Positions 16,842 through 25,821 of a stretch of DNA of 64,000 nt are shown one piece after another. A program made the translations under genes and the position numbers. The stretch is from UBA7672 sp047601145 (GTDB lineage: Bacteria; Pseudomonadota; Alphaproteobacteria; Caulobacterales; Hyphomonadaceae). Position 1 is the stretch's first letter. Each line of letters starts with the position of its first letter. The DNA is taken from positions 1,612,001 through 1,676,000 of the forward strand of contig JASGJW010000001.1 of assembly GCA_047601145.1 (NCBI GenBank), in the 5' to 3' direction. Under the pieces are notes generated by a model that had not been told where the DNA came from, searched no databases, and saw only the letters and a list, made by a program, of their open reading frames with translations.

Positions 16842-17036
16842 AGGCTGCGCTCCCGGTTGTAAGGCGGATCAGGCGATCGCGATGCAGCGCACGTGAGCGC
16901 GCGGCATGGTCTCAGCGAGTGGGGTGTGCGGGCGCCAGCGCATGTCCGTCTTCCCAGGAGGACGCGGTTCGGTCCTGAAGTAGAGGGTGGTGTGCGCGGG
17001 GCGGTGCGTCAACCGGCGGGGCTGTGGATCAAATGA

Positions 17037-18521
17037 TCACTGGCGCCGCACGATGAAGCCAGCGTTTTTCGTTTCGACCACAAGCGGGATGTTGTCCCGG
17101 TTGGTGAGGTTGAGGCGCTGGAGGGCGGCGTCGGTCGAGGGGAATGGCAGGGGGAACTGCACGATCTGTTCGCCCCAGGCGACGATGGAGCAGGGATAGT
17201 CGGCGACATCGCGGACAGGTCCGCTCGACAAGTCGAACAATACGTCGGGCAGCGGGACGGCGCTGCGATAGCTGTAGAGCAGGACATCCCGGCCGGAGAG
17301 ATACTTCCGGCCGGGGATAATCGGAATGCCTTCCATGACACGCACACGACGGTCCTTGCAGGGCGCCAGCGCCGCGACAAGTTCATCGGAGGCATAAGCT
17401 GCACGCTCGGCGGCGAAGCGGTCCGTGACGGAGGGGGCAAGGCCAAGCGATATCGCGAAGAACAATCCGCCCGCACCGCACGCCGTCGCGCGCAGCCGCC
17501 GCGGTTCGCCTGCCTGCGCCGCCGCGACCACGGTTGTCGCCGCAATGACCAGCAGGCTGGGCACGGCGATCGTCAGGTAGCGGCCGTTCAGCATGGGCTT
17601 CACAAGCGACACCAGCGTTGGCAGGCCGAAGAAGATGGCGGCTGTTACCACAAACAGGATGGCGTAGGGCCGGGCTGGACGGATGAGCAGGCAAAGGGCG
17701 ATCGCCCCCGCAAGCAGGAGGGCGTTCTGCGGCGCTCCGGCGAGCATCTTGCTGAGATACCAGAACTGGCCGAGCGTGTAGGTCAGGCTGCCCGATATCC
17801 AGCTCACGCCGGTGCTGAATAATGCCTCGGATGCAGCCAGCGCCCACGCGAAGGTCGCAAGGCATGCGCCCAGGCCGACGGCGAGACCGGCGGCAAGATC
17901 CCTGCGCCGCTTGTTGATCATTCCCAGCACCACAAGGGCAGCCCCGATGGCGCCCGCATAGATCGCCGCGAAGACGTGGAGGGCTGCGCACGCAGCGCCG
18001 AGAGCCGCAAAGACCTGCCAGGTTGCGGTGGGTCGCTGGGCGACCTGGCCGAGCGCGGCGGCGGTCAGCACGAGGCAGGTAAACTGCGCCATCGCATAGT
18101 CGCGGCCCTCGAGCAGATAGGTCAGCACTGCCGCGGAGCCCAGGGCAACGCCGATGCCGGCAAGGGCAACGTGCAGTCCGTGGCTGCGGTAGAGCAGCCA
18201 GAAAGCCGCCGCCGCCAGCATCGCCGTTGTCATGAGGTTGACGGTGATGAGCGCCGCGGCGCCGCCAAGTCCCAGCGTGAGGGCGAGCCGGACAAGCAGG
18301 CTGTAGACCGGACCATGGGCGTCGTAGAGAAGCGCTTCGGGCGAGATCTGCGGATCGGCGAGATAGAGCGTCCAGTATTCGTCGAACCAGAGGCCTCGCG
18401 TGGGCGCAGTCGTGAGGATGACGAAGAGGACGACGCCGACGCTGGCTGCGAACAGGGCCCAGGCTCCGAGCCTGGCCGGTCCGTTACGGCCCCCGACATT
18501 CGCAAGGACCCGCTTCAGCAT
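17037..18521 (-). CDS. Polytopic membrane protein, GT-C (PMT/ArnT-like) glycosyltransferase
   Basis: The protein is 494 aa from the ATG at 18521 (AGGGGTGG upstream). About ten TM segments are followed by a periplasmic C-terminal domain. The first loop holds GLWFDEYWT, an acidic pair in the position of the catalytic Asp-Glu of GT-C transferases. These use polyprenyl-linked sugars. Neither sugar nor acceptor can be predicted. The gene stands apart from recognisable polysaccharide genes. Confidence 0.75.
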   Translation of the reverse strand: MLKRVLANVGGRNGPARLGAWALFAASVGVVLFVILTTAPTRGLWFDEYWTLYLADPQISPEALLYDAHGPVYSLLVRLALTLGLGGAAALITVNLMTTAMLAAAAFWLLYRSHGLHVALAGIGVALGSAAVLTYLLEGRDYAMAQFTCLVLTAAALGQVAQRPTATWQVFAALGAACAALHVFAAIYAGAIGAALVVLGMINKRRRDLAAGLAVGLGACLATFAWALAASEALFSTGVSWISGSLTYTLGQFWYLSKMLAGAPQNALLLAGAIALCLLIRPARPYAILFVVTAAIFFGLPTLVSLVKPMLNGRYLTIAVPSLLVIAATTVVAAAQAGEPRRLRATACGAGGLFFAISLGLAPSVTDRFAAERAAYASDELVAALAPCKDRRVRVMEGIPIIPGRKYLSGRDVLLYSYRSAVPLPDVLFDLSSGPVRDVADYPCSIVAWGEQIVQFPLPFPSTDAALQRLNLTNRDNIPLVVETKNAGFIVRRQ

Positions 18522-18619
18522 GGCGCCACCCCTGTCCTGCGATGTCGCCGGAGGGCCGGGCGCCGACAAGACGATTCAACCTATACGGGCCCGCCGGCGT
18601 TGTCGCGCACCGCGGCCGG

Positions 18620-19459
18620 TCAGCGGACCGTCGTGTATTTCAGTTTTGTGGCCTGGAAGGTGTACTTGCCCGAGCGCTTGGAGCGGAGTTCGGCTTTCAG
18701 GACGGGCGTGAGTTCCCCGCCGTCGAGTTCGGCGAGGATGAAGTTGGACCATTCGATGTCGGCCTTGTCGTCGGCCTTCTGTTGCGCGGACTTCGGATCG
18801 TAGCCGGCGATCTCGACGTATTCGGCGTCGCACTTGAGGGCGGGGCCTTTATAGACGTCAGAATTCCAGTTGAGCCGCTGCACGTATTTCAGGCGGATGT
18901 CGTAGCGCTCCTTGCCGTCGAAGATGCGCATCGGGCCGCCGCACGGATTGGACGGCGTCGCGCCGACGCGGAGCGCGATGTTCATCAGGCCGGTCAACGG
19001 ATCGACGGCTTCGAGCTTCTGCTGGTTGGTGGTCGCGGGGAAACCCCAGTCGCCGAATTTGGGCGATACGCTCGTGACGACTTCGTTGGATGTGTAGTCC
19101 ATCAGGATGCGGCGGCTCCTCGAGCCGTTCTGCACCGAGCTGTCGAAGCGCTGGGTGCGCAGGCCATAGGGCGTGACCCAGCCGATCGCGACCATGGCTG
19201 TGGAACTGTCGACGAACCAGTCGAGCATGCCCTCGGCCCGGCTGTTCATGGCGATGCGATAGCGGGTGGCCGAGAGGTCGGCGGTGAAGGAAGCGGACGC
19301 GGTCTTCTGGCGCCCGATCCAGGGAACAGGGGTAATGGCTTCGTACTCGGCCTCGAAACGGGTCGGGCCGACGGCGGAGATGGTGGCGAGCGCGTTCTGG
19401 GCGGCCAGGGGGGCGAACAGAAGGCCCCCGGCCGCTGCAGCGACAGTCAGAAACAGCAT
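18620..19459 (-). CDS. DUF3108-type exported protein
   Basis: The protein is 279 aa with an N-terminal signal peptide (LFLTVAAAAGGLLFAPLAAQ). It has the beta-rich pattern of DUF3108 proteins, for example FEAEYEAITPVPWIG and RYRIAMNSRAEGMLDWF, and the closing ELRSKRSGKYTFQATKL. The family is thought to be periplasmic, with no defined function. It is transcribed away from rpmB. Confidence 0.8.
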   Translation of the reverse strand: MLFLTVAAAAGGLLFAPLAAQNALATISAVGPTRFEAEYEAITPVPWIGRQKTASASFTADLSATRYRIAMNSRAEGMLDWFVDSSTAMVAIGWVTPYGLRTQRFDSSVQNGSRSRRILMDYTSNEVVTSVSPKFGDWGFPATTNQQKLEAVDPLTGLMNIALRVGATPSNPCGGPMRIFDGKERYDIRLKYVQRLNWNSDVYKGPALKCDAEYVEIAGYDPKSAQQKADDKADIEWSNFILAELDGGELTPVLKAELRSKRSGKYTFQATKLKYTTVR

Positions 19460-19692
19460 TTACCAGCTCCGCGACGGACTTCCTGCCGGCCGCTTCCCAG
19501 GCCATAGACCCCGGGAATCGGGCGAATTCCCGGCAAGCTGGCGGTCTTGGCGCCGCACCCTGGGAGCAAGGTTCGGAACTTGACAGGCGGGGGCTGCCTG
19601 ACTATCCACCCGCCTTCGCTTTCAGGGCATGTCCGGAAGTTCCCGTTTTTGTGGGTTTTCCAAGGGTATGCCGACGTCAGGAAAGGTGGGCC

Positions 19693-19980
19693 ATGTCCCG
19701 CGTCTGTGAACTCACCGGCAAGAAGCCGATGGTCGGCCACACGGTCAGCCACTCCAACATCAAGACCAAGCGGCGCTACCTGCCGAACCTGGTGAACGTG
19801 ACCGTTCACTCGGACGCGCTCGGCCAGTCGTACTCGGCCCGCGTGACGGCTGCGGCCCTGCGCTCTGTCGACAAGCGTGGCGGCCTCGACGCCTACCTCG
19901 CCAAGGCGAAGGACGAGCAGCTCTCGGCCAAGATGCTGAAGATCAAGAAAGAGATCGCGAAGAAGGCCAAGGCGGCCTAA
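19693..19980 (+). CDS. rpmB: Large ribosomal subunit protein bL28
   Basis: The protein is 95 aa, starting MSRVCELTGKKPMVGHTVSH after AGGTGGG. The L28 core SNIKTKRRYLPNLVN is clear, and the C-terminus is Lys-rich. Length matches the alphaproteobacterial form. A terminator follows at 20026-20054. Confidence 0.98.
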   Translation: MSRVCELTGKKPMVGHTVSHSNIKTKRRYLPNLVNVTVHSDALGQSYSARVTAAALRSVDKRGGLDAYLAKAKDEQLSAKMLKIKKEIAKKAKAA

Positions 19981-20025
19981 CGGTGCCATCCCCAAAACGC
20001 TTTTCATGGATCGCAAGGTCTGTAA

Positions 20026-20054
20026 CCTCTCGTCCTAACGGACGAGGGGTTTTT
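20026..20054 (+). terminator. Rho-independent terminator of rpmB, overlapping the next RBS
   Basis: Stem CCTCTCGTCC/GGACGAGGGG with loop TAAC is followed by five T residues. The T-run ends one base before the ATG at 20056, and the 3' arm GAGGGG is also the only Shine-Dalgarno candidate of the next gene. Confidence 0.85.
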
Positions 20055-20055
20055 C

Positions 20056-21726
20056 ATGCGTGCTGTTCTGGCGGCTTTGGTCGCGATTGCTCTGGCGGGT
20101 TGCAACCAGCCGAAGGTGGATGCGCCTGACCTGATCATCCATCACGGGACAATCTACACGGGCCTGGCCGGGCTTGCGCCGGTCGAGGCCGTCAGTGTGA
20201 AGGATGGGCGGATCGTCGCGACGGGCAAGTCGGAGGACCTGCTCAAGACGGCAGGCGCGAAGACAGAGAAGGTCGATCTCGGCGGTACGTTCCTCTATCC
20301 CGGCTTCACCGATGCGCACGCGCACCTCTACGGCATCGGCGAGCGGGAGCTGACGCTCAATCTCGACAAGATCGCCTCGATTGCCGAGCTGGTGCAGGTT
20401 GTGGGCGAGGCGGCGAAGGCTGCGCCGGCCGGGCAGACGTTGATGGGCCGAGGCTGGATCGAGACGCACTGGCCTGAAGCGCGCTTCCCGACGCGGCAGG
20501 ATATCGATGCCGTGACCGGTGACCGACCGACGATCCTGGTGCGGGCTGACGGCCACGCGCTGGTGGCGAACACGGCGGCGCTGAAGGCTGCGAAGATCGA
20601 CGGCAAGCCGAAGTCGCAGCCGGACGGCGGGCGCATCGAGGTTGGCAAGGACGGCCTGCCGACCGGCATGCTGATCGACAATGCAATGGCGGCGCTCGCG
20701 GCGCTGGAGACCGCGCCGACGGACGCGCAGATCGATGCAACCTACGAGAAGGGCGCGGCGCGCGAGATCAGCCTTGGCTGGACGGGTGTGCATTACATGT
20801 CGGTGCCGGGCGCGCATGTGCCGCGCATCAATGCGCTGTCGGATGCGGGCAAACTGAAGTTGCGGATCTACAATGCCGTCGATGGCGCGGATTTCGACAA
20901 GACCGAGTTCGGCCAGACGAAGGACGGGCTGGTCACGACGAAAGCGATCAAGCTTTACATGGATGGCGCGTTGGGATCGCGCGGGGCCCTGCTGAACGAG
21001 CCCTATTCTGACCGGCCGGATACATCGGGCCTGCAACGGGCGCACGAGGACGAGACGCTGGCGCTGATGAAGAGGGCGTACGACGCCAACATCCAGGTCT
21101 GCTTCCACGCTATCGGCGACAAGGGTAACCAGTTGGCGCTGGACTGGATGCAGAAGACATTCGATGCGGCGCCGGACAAGGCCACGGCGGACAAGCGCTG
21201 GCGCATCGAGCACGCACAGGTGCTGCGGCTCGAAGACATCGTACGGTTCAAGCAGATCGGCGTGATCCCCTCGATGCAGCCAAGCCATGCGATCGGCGAT
21301 CTCTATTTCGCGGAGTCGCGGATCGGGCCACGCAGGCTCCTGGGCGCTTATGCGTGGCGGGCGCTGATCGATGCGGGCTCGGTGATCGCGGGAGGATCGG
21401 ATGCGCCGGTCGAGCAGGGCGATCCGCGCATCGAGTTCTATGCGGCGGTGGCGCGGAAGGATCTCAAAGGCAATTCGCAGCCGAACTGGCATCCCGAGCA
21501 AGCGGTCACGCGCGAAGAGGCGCTGAAGATGTTCACGCTCTGGCCGGCCTATGCGTCATTCCGGGAAAGCGAGCTGGGCACGATCGAGCCTGGCAAGATC
21601 GCAGACTTCACCGGTTTCTCCGGCGACATCATGCAGATCCCGGACGCGGAGATCCTGACGGTGAAGCCGACTGTGACGGTGGTGGGCGGCAAGGTTGTCT
21701 ACCAGCGCGGCGGCGCGGCGAGCTGA
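20056..21726 (+). CDS. YtcJ-like amidohydrolase, lipoprotein
   Basis: The protein is 556 aa. The N-terminus MRAVLAALVAIALAGC is a lipoprotein signal with Cys at 16. Metal-binding motifs of the amidohydrolase superfamily are present: DAHAHLYG (HxH), CFHAIGDKGN, IEHAQVL and GSDAPVE. The layout and length match the YtcJ/amidohydrolase 3 group, which includes amidases and dehydratase-like enzymes of varied substrate. Its ribosome site lies inside the rpmB terminator, so readthrough and translation may be mutually affected. Confidence 0.9.
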   Translation: MRAVLAALVAIALAGCNQPKVDAPDLIIHHGTIYTGLAGLAPVEAVSVKDGRIVATGKSEDLLKTAGAKTEKVDLGGTFLYPGFTDAHAHLYGIGERELTLNLDKIASIAELVQVVGEAAKAAPAGQTLMGRGWIETHWPEARFPTRQDIDAVTGDRPTILVRADGHALVANTAALKAAKIDGKPKSQPDGGRIEVGKDGLPTGMLIDNAMAALAALETAPTDAQIDATYEKGAAREISLGWTGVHYMSVPGAHVPRINALSDAGKLKLRIYNAVDGADFDKTEFGQTKDGLVTTKAIKLYMDGALGSRGALLNEPYSDRPDTSGLQRAHEDETLALMKRAYDANIQVCFHAIGDKGNQLALDWMQKTFDAAPDKATADKRWRIEHAQVLRLEDIVRFKQIGVIPSMQPSHAIGDLYFAESRIGPRRLLGAYAWRALIDAGSVIAGGSDAPVEQGDPRIEFYAAVARKDLKGNSQPNWHPEQAVTREEALKMFTLWPAYASFRESELGTIEPGKIADFTGFSGDIMQIPDAEILTVKPTVTVVGGKVVYQRGGAAS

Positions 21727-21731
21727 AGTGA

Positions 21732-21766
21732 CTGCGGGCTCCTCCGGTCCGAGGAGGAGCCCGCAG
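21732..21766. terminator. Strong hairpin after the amidohydrolase
   Basis: Perfect 14-bp arms CTGCGGGCTCCTCC and GGAGGAGCCCGCAG enclose seven bases, five nt after the stop. No T-tract. It probably stops or stabilises the 3' end. The rest of 21767-21989 shows no gene. Confidence 0.6.
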
Positions 21767-21989
21767 CGCCAGCGGCCGGATCGGGCGAGCAGCCGCCGGC
21801 TGACGAAGTCTTCCTCGAAACCGAGAGAGCCGGAGCTCGCGACCCTTAGAGGGGGATGTCAGTCGCGAGCGGGCCGGGCCGCGGTTGCAGGATCTCTCGC
21901 CGGAAAGAACGGGGGAGCCGGCGAAGGACTTCGTAATATGCTATTAGCAATTAACATGCCATATGGGCCGGGGAGATCGGCCTGACGTG

Positions 21990-22436
21990 TTAATGGACAA
22001 GCTTGCCCGGGACGACGTCGTGCGGGTCCTCGAAGCAACGGCCGCGCGAGAGGACGAAGTCGGACGGGAAGTCGGTGTCGATGAAGGCGATGCGCAGGCG
22101 GCCCCAGTTGCGCGTGGTGCGGCCGTGGCTGTCGATGATGGCGAACGGACAGATCAGCGTCGTGTCGTCCTCGTCGTCATGGCTGACATCAGGCTCTGAC
22201 CAGTAGCCGTCGAGAGGACCGTTGCCGCCGAATTCGCCAGCGAGGCCGTCGATGTAGAGATGGCCGACATTGTCGCCGAAGTTCACCGGATAATCGAGAA
22301 CGCCGAACGGCCCGTCCTCGAGCGTGTACTCGATGCGGCCGAGGGGCGTGTCCCACCTTACGTTGTCGGTTGCAGGCGGCTGTGCTTGCGCGCTGGCGCA
22401 GGCAGCAAGGGCGGCGAGAGCGATGAGCGTACGCAT
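21990..22436 (-). CDS. Exported hypothetical protein
   Basis: The protein is 148 aa with an N-terminal signal MRTLIALAALAACASAQAQ. The mature part is acidic and contains a lone pair of cysteines (ICPFA, RGRCFED). It has no recognised domain. It may be co-oriented with the sugar dehydrogenase gene 64 bases upstream, but no link is evident. Confidence 0.7.
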   Translation of the reverse strand: MRTLIALAALAACASAQAQPPATDNVRWDTPLGRIEYTLEDGPFGVLDYPVNFGDNVGHLYIDGLAGEFGGNGPLDGYWSEPDVSHDDEDDTTLICPFAIIDSHGRTTRNWGRLRIAFIDTDFPSDFVLSRGRCFEDPHDVVPGKLVH

Positions 22437-22500
22437 GCGCCCAGTAGGCGGCGTGGCGCGCTGCCGGACAAGAGCTGATCAGCAGAAGGACTGCGTGCGG

Positions 22501-23760
22501 TCAGTTCGGAACGATGCGGAGGATCGATCCGTTCGGAGCATCCGTGACCAGATAGAGCAGGCCGTCTGGGCCCTGGCGCACGTCGCGGATGCGTTCGCAG
22601 CGGTCGCGCAGGAGTTTCTCTTCGCCGATGACACGGCCCTGGGCATTGAGTTCGAGGCGCACAAGCTGCATGCCTGAAAGGCCGCCGGCGAAGACGCTTC
22701 CCTTCCACTTGGGAAGCTTGTTGCCCGTGTAGAAGGCAAGTCCGGAGAAGGCGACCGACGGCGTCCAGAAATAGACGGGCTGTTCGAGGCCGTCCTGCTT
22801 GGTGAGGCCGTTGTTGAGCATCTTGCCGTCATTGTCGCGGCCATAGCTGATCAGTGGGAAGCCGTAATTCTTGCCGCGCTGGATCCGGTTGAGCTCATCC
22901 CCGCCGCGCGGTTCGTTCTCGATGATCCAGAGATCCTGCGTCCCCGGCTTGAACGCCATGCCCTGCGGATCGCGCACGCCTACGGCGTAGACCGTGGGGT
23001 CGGCGGCGGGATCGGAGAGGAAGGGGTTTGTTTTCGGCGTCGTACCGTCGGTGTTGATGTGCAGCACCTTGCCATTCGGGCTCTTGGTCGACTGGGCGCT
23101 GTTATACGGCGTGATGATGTCAGCGGTGATGGCGAAGAGCGAGCCATCCTTCGCCTGCAGGAGACGGCGCGGGACCATCGCGGTCCCTTCCTTCAGCACG
23201 TGCAGGTCGCTGAGCGACTTTTCATCGTCGGAGAGTTTGGCGCGGGCGATGTAGCCGGTGTTGGCGCCGCCTGCGGGCGTCGAGACATAGGCGAGATAGA
23301 TCGTGCGGTTCTTCGCGAAGTCCTTGTCGAGGATGACGTCGTGCATGCCGAACAAGGGGATCGACGACTTGATATAGGGCGAGCCAACGATCGTGTCGGA
23401 GACCTTCCCATCCGGCGTGACGATGCGAAGGCCACTGCCGCGGATGGTGACGAGCATGTGGCCGTTGGGCAGGAAGGCGAGGGCCCAGGCGTTGGGCAGG
23501 CCGGTCGCCACGGTCTCGACATGAAAGGGTTGCGAGCTCGTGACGCGGTGACCGCGCGTCTGGTCGGGATAGAGCGGCGCTGGTCGATAGTCATCGCCCG
23601 CATTGCGCGGCACGCCGCATTTCTCGAGGCTGAGCTGGTCCTCTTCGTAGGTCTTCGCGAGCTGTTCTGGCGTTGGCTTGGGCGGCGAGACCTGGGCGGC
23701 GGCTGGCAGCGTCGCAGCCGCAAACAATCCTACGGCGAGCAGGGACTTCAGCGATTTCAT
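22501..23760 (-). CDS. PQQ-dependent sugar dehydrogenase (soluble GDH-like)
   Basis: The protein is 419 aa from the ATG at 23760, starting MKSLKSLLAVGLFAAATLPA (signal peptide). It has the six-bladed propeller repeats of the GDH/HHIP family: LPNGHMLVTIRGSGLRIV, RDPQGMAFKPGTQDLWIIEN, and GGDELNRIQRGKNYGFP. Such enzymes oxidise aldose sugars in the periplasm and pass electrons to the respiratory chain. PQQ biosynthesis genes are not in this window, so the cofactor is an inference. Confidence 0.9.
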   Translation of the reverse strand: MKSLKSLLAVGLFAAATLPAAAQVSPPKPTPEQLAKTYEEDQLSLEKCGVPRNAGDDYRPAPLYPDQTRGHRVTSSQPFHVETVATGLPNAWALAFLPNGHMLVTIRGSGLRIVTPDGKVSDTIVGSPYIKSSIPLFGMHDVILDKDFAKNRTIYLAYVSTPAGGANTGYIARAKLSDDEKSLSDLHVLKEGTAMVPRRLLQAKDGSLFAITADIITPYNSAQSTKSPNGKVLHINTDGTTPKTNPFLSDPAADPTVYAVGVRDPQGMAFKPGTQDLWIIENEPRGGDELNRIQRGKNYGFPLISYGRDNDGKMLNNGLTKQDGLEQPVYFWTPSVAFSGLAFYTGNKLPKWKGSVFAGGLSGMQLVRLELNAQGRVIGEEKLLRDRCERIRDVRQGPDGLLYLVTDAPNGSILRIVPN

Positions 23761-23835
23761 TGTGGCGTTTCCCGACGTGTTTGCGGGAGCATGCTCACCA
23801 GTTGCGCATGTAGGCAACGGGGGTGGTTGCGAGCG

Positions 23836-25536
23836 TTAGTGAGGGCGCCCCAGGAGAAATGCGACGAGCTTCCCCAGCGCTGAGCGCTTCGGTTCTGGCG
23901 CCGGGCGCGGAGAGCTGCCGGTGGCAAGCTTCCAGTAGTCGGCATTCGGCTGTTGCGGATTTGACGATGGCGTGATCGGCGGAGCGGAAGGCTGGCGCGC
24001 TGGGCGGCGCGGAGCGTTGCCGGAGACGGCGGCCTTGAGTCGCTTGGCGACCGCCATGGCGTCGCCATTCCACATCATGCTGTCCTTGCCGCTGATCAGC
24101 GGAAGGTGTGTGAGGTCCGGCCGCCCGACGATGAGCGGCACGACTTTCTTCTGTCCGCTGACTTCCAGCGAGAGCGCGGTGTTCACCTCGGTGACCGGCC
24201 AGTCCTTTGTAACGGATGTGGGGGAAACAATCGCAAGCACCGTGCGGGCCGAGCCGAGCGCGGTGTTGATCTTCTGCGTGAAGCTCTGTCCCCAGCCGAT
24301 ATGGGCCTCGTCGAGAAAGGCCTTGAGGCCGAGTTTCTGGCAGGCTTCGAAAATGGGCCGGGCGATGTCTTCCTTGTCCTCGCTGGCGTGGCTCAGGAAG
24401 ACATCGAAGTCGTCGGCGCCGAAGACCATCTGGCGCAGGAAGCGGGACGGGTTCGGGTCCAGCTTCAGCACCTTGGCGGCGTGGTTGAGGAAGACAGGAT
24501 CCTCCGCACCGCGCACCATCTTGAGGAAGGCGAGCTGGCCGTAGACGACATTGCGATAAGCGCGGGCAGGATAGTTGGGCAGGCGCTTGAGGCCGCGATG
24601 CTGCAGGAAGTGATGCACCGCTGCCTGCTCGATGCCGAACTTCTCCCACGCGTGCAGCATGGCGCGCAGCTGTCGCACGCGCAGGCGGGAGACGTTGGGC
24701 TTTTCGTTGACGTTGAGGCCGGTGACGGTCTGGCGTGTGTGGCGTGTCTGCAGGCGGACCTTGGTTGGGTTCACCGTGAAACCGCTGGAAGCGATCGCAC
24801 GGGCCAGGGCTTCGCCGACTTCGACGCGGACGTCTTCGCCGTCTTGCGCGAAAGCGGCGAGAGCCGGCGGCATGGTCGCGTGGTTGCAGGAGAAGGTGAT
24901 GTCATCCGCATAGCGTGAGTAACGCGCGCCGTTCTCGCGGGCGAGACGGCTGAGGCGGCGGTCGAGATCAGCGGCGATGAAGTTGGAGAGGGCGGGCGAG
25001 GTTGGTGCGCCTTGGGGCAGGCCGTTCTTCACGGTGCATAGCTGGGCGAAGACGGTGGCGGCTGCAGGCCCAAGCTGGAAAGGCGGGGCCATGAACAGGC
25101 CGCGCACACGGCCGAAGTTGATGGACGGGAAGAAGTCGGCGAGATCGACGTTGAAGACGTGGCGCTGGCCGGCGTGGATCCTCGCATTGGAAAGAATGCT
25201 GCGTTCCTTGATGAAGCCGTGCGCGTTGGGATGTGCGTTGTAGGCATCGAACAGGAAGGGCGCGAGTTTTGTCTGCGCTTCGCGGATCAGGCCGTTGGGT
25301 GAGTGGATGAGGCGCATGCCGCCCGAGCGTTTCGGGATCTCGAACGGCGTGTAGCGGTCCGTGTCGCTGGCGCGGTAAAGCATGAAGATCATGCGGCCGA
25401 GCGGCACGTCGAGGAAGGCGGCCGCCTGTTCCGATGTTTCGATGCGATGGCCTTCGTGCTGGAGCATGGTCGCCAGGAAGGCCTGCTTGCGCGGCTCGCT
25501 TCCTCGCTCCGTGCCCGGTGGTGTCTGGGAGGACAT
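23836..25536 (-). CDS. Retron-type reverse transcriptase fused to a TIR domain
   Basis: The protein is 566 aa, ATG at 25536, with GAGGGGCGGG before it. RT residues about 50-340: HGFIKERSILSNARIH with the NAxxH retron signature (117-121), the catalytic Asp in NVDLADFFPSI, QGAPTSP, RYADD at 208-212, and VTG at 271-273, another retron mark. A TIR domain follows (about 377-505): DVFLSHASEDKEDIARPIF, then the WPVTE motif with candidate catalytic Glu 450. The tail is Pro-rich. Retron RT-TIR fusions are known phage-defence effectors; TIR would degrade NAD when triggered. A candidate ncRNA lies directly upstream. Confidence 0.93.
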   Translation of the reverse strand: MSSQTPPGTERGSEPRKQAFLATMLQHEGHRIETSEQAAAFLDVPLGRMIFMLYRASDTDRYTPFEIPKRSGGMRLIHSPNGLIREAQTKLAPFLFDAYNAHPNAHGFIKERSILSNARIHAGQRHVFNVDLADFFPSINFGRVRGLFMAPPFQLGPAAATVFAQLCTVKNGLPQGAPTSPALSNFIAADLDRRLSRLARENGARYSRYADDITFSCNHATMPPALAAFAQDGEDVRVEVGEALARAIASSGFTVNPTKVRLQTRHTRQTVTGLNVNEKPNVSRLRVRQLRAMLHAWEKFGIEQAAVHHFLQHRGLKRLPNYPARAYRNVVYGQLAFLKMVRGAEDPVFLNHAAKVLKLDPNPSRFLRQMVFGADDFDVFLSHASEDKEDIARPIFEACQKLGLKAFLDEAHIGWGQSFTQKINTALGSARTVLAIVSPTSVTKDWPVTEVNTALSLEVSGQKKVVPLIVGRPDLTHLPLISGKDSMMWNGDAMAVAKRLKAAVSGNAPRRPARQPSAPPITPSSNPQQPNADYWKLATGSSPRPAPEPKRSALGKLVAFLLGRPH

Positions 25537-25798
25537 CCCGCCCCTCGTACCTTATGGCACCCCCTGCCGCAGGCAGGCGGGTGCAAAGACAGACATTGTT
25601 TGTTCCGCCGCAGGATCGACAGCAGACGTAGAAGGGCAGGATGCCTCGATGTCATCCTTCCGAGCGCTCCCAGGGACTGTCAATGCGAGCGTCTGTGAAA
25701 TGTCCCTGCGACCCGGCACACACTTCAAAGCGACGCGATGCGGGACTAGAAGCGAAGGGAATCGCATCTCCCGATCTTCCGCGCGTGGAATAGGGGCG
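25537..25798 (-). ncRNA. Candidate retron msr-msd RNA upstream of the RT-TIR gene
   Basis: The 262 bases before the RT start hold no gene but four hairpins: GATGCG/CGCATC (25737-25768), CAGGGAC/GTCCCTG (25671-25708), AGGATG/CATCCT (25638-25658) and CCTGCC/GGCAGG (25563-25577). A 7-bp inverted repeat, CGCCCCT/AGGGGCG, flanks the whole stretch (25539-25545 and 25792-25798), like the a1/a2 arms of retrons. The branching G and msd boundaries were not identified. One arm overlaps the RT ribosome site. Confidence 0.45.
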
Positions 25799-25821
25799 TG
25801 GACGTGCGGGAGAGGTCGGGC

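Noticed and set aside
23836..25800. Group II intron or DGR reverse transcriptase
   Set aside because: There is no maturase or HNH domain, no intron ends and no template repeat. NAxxH and VTG motifs point to a retron.
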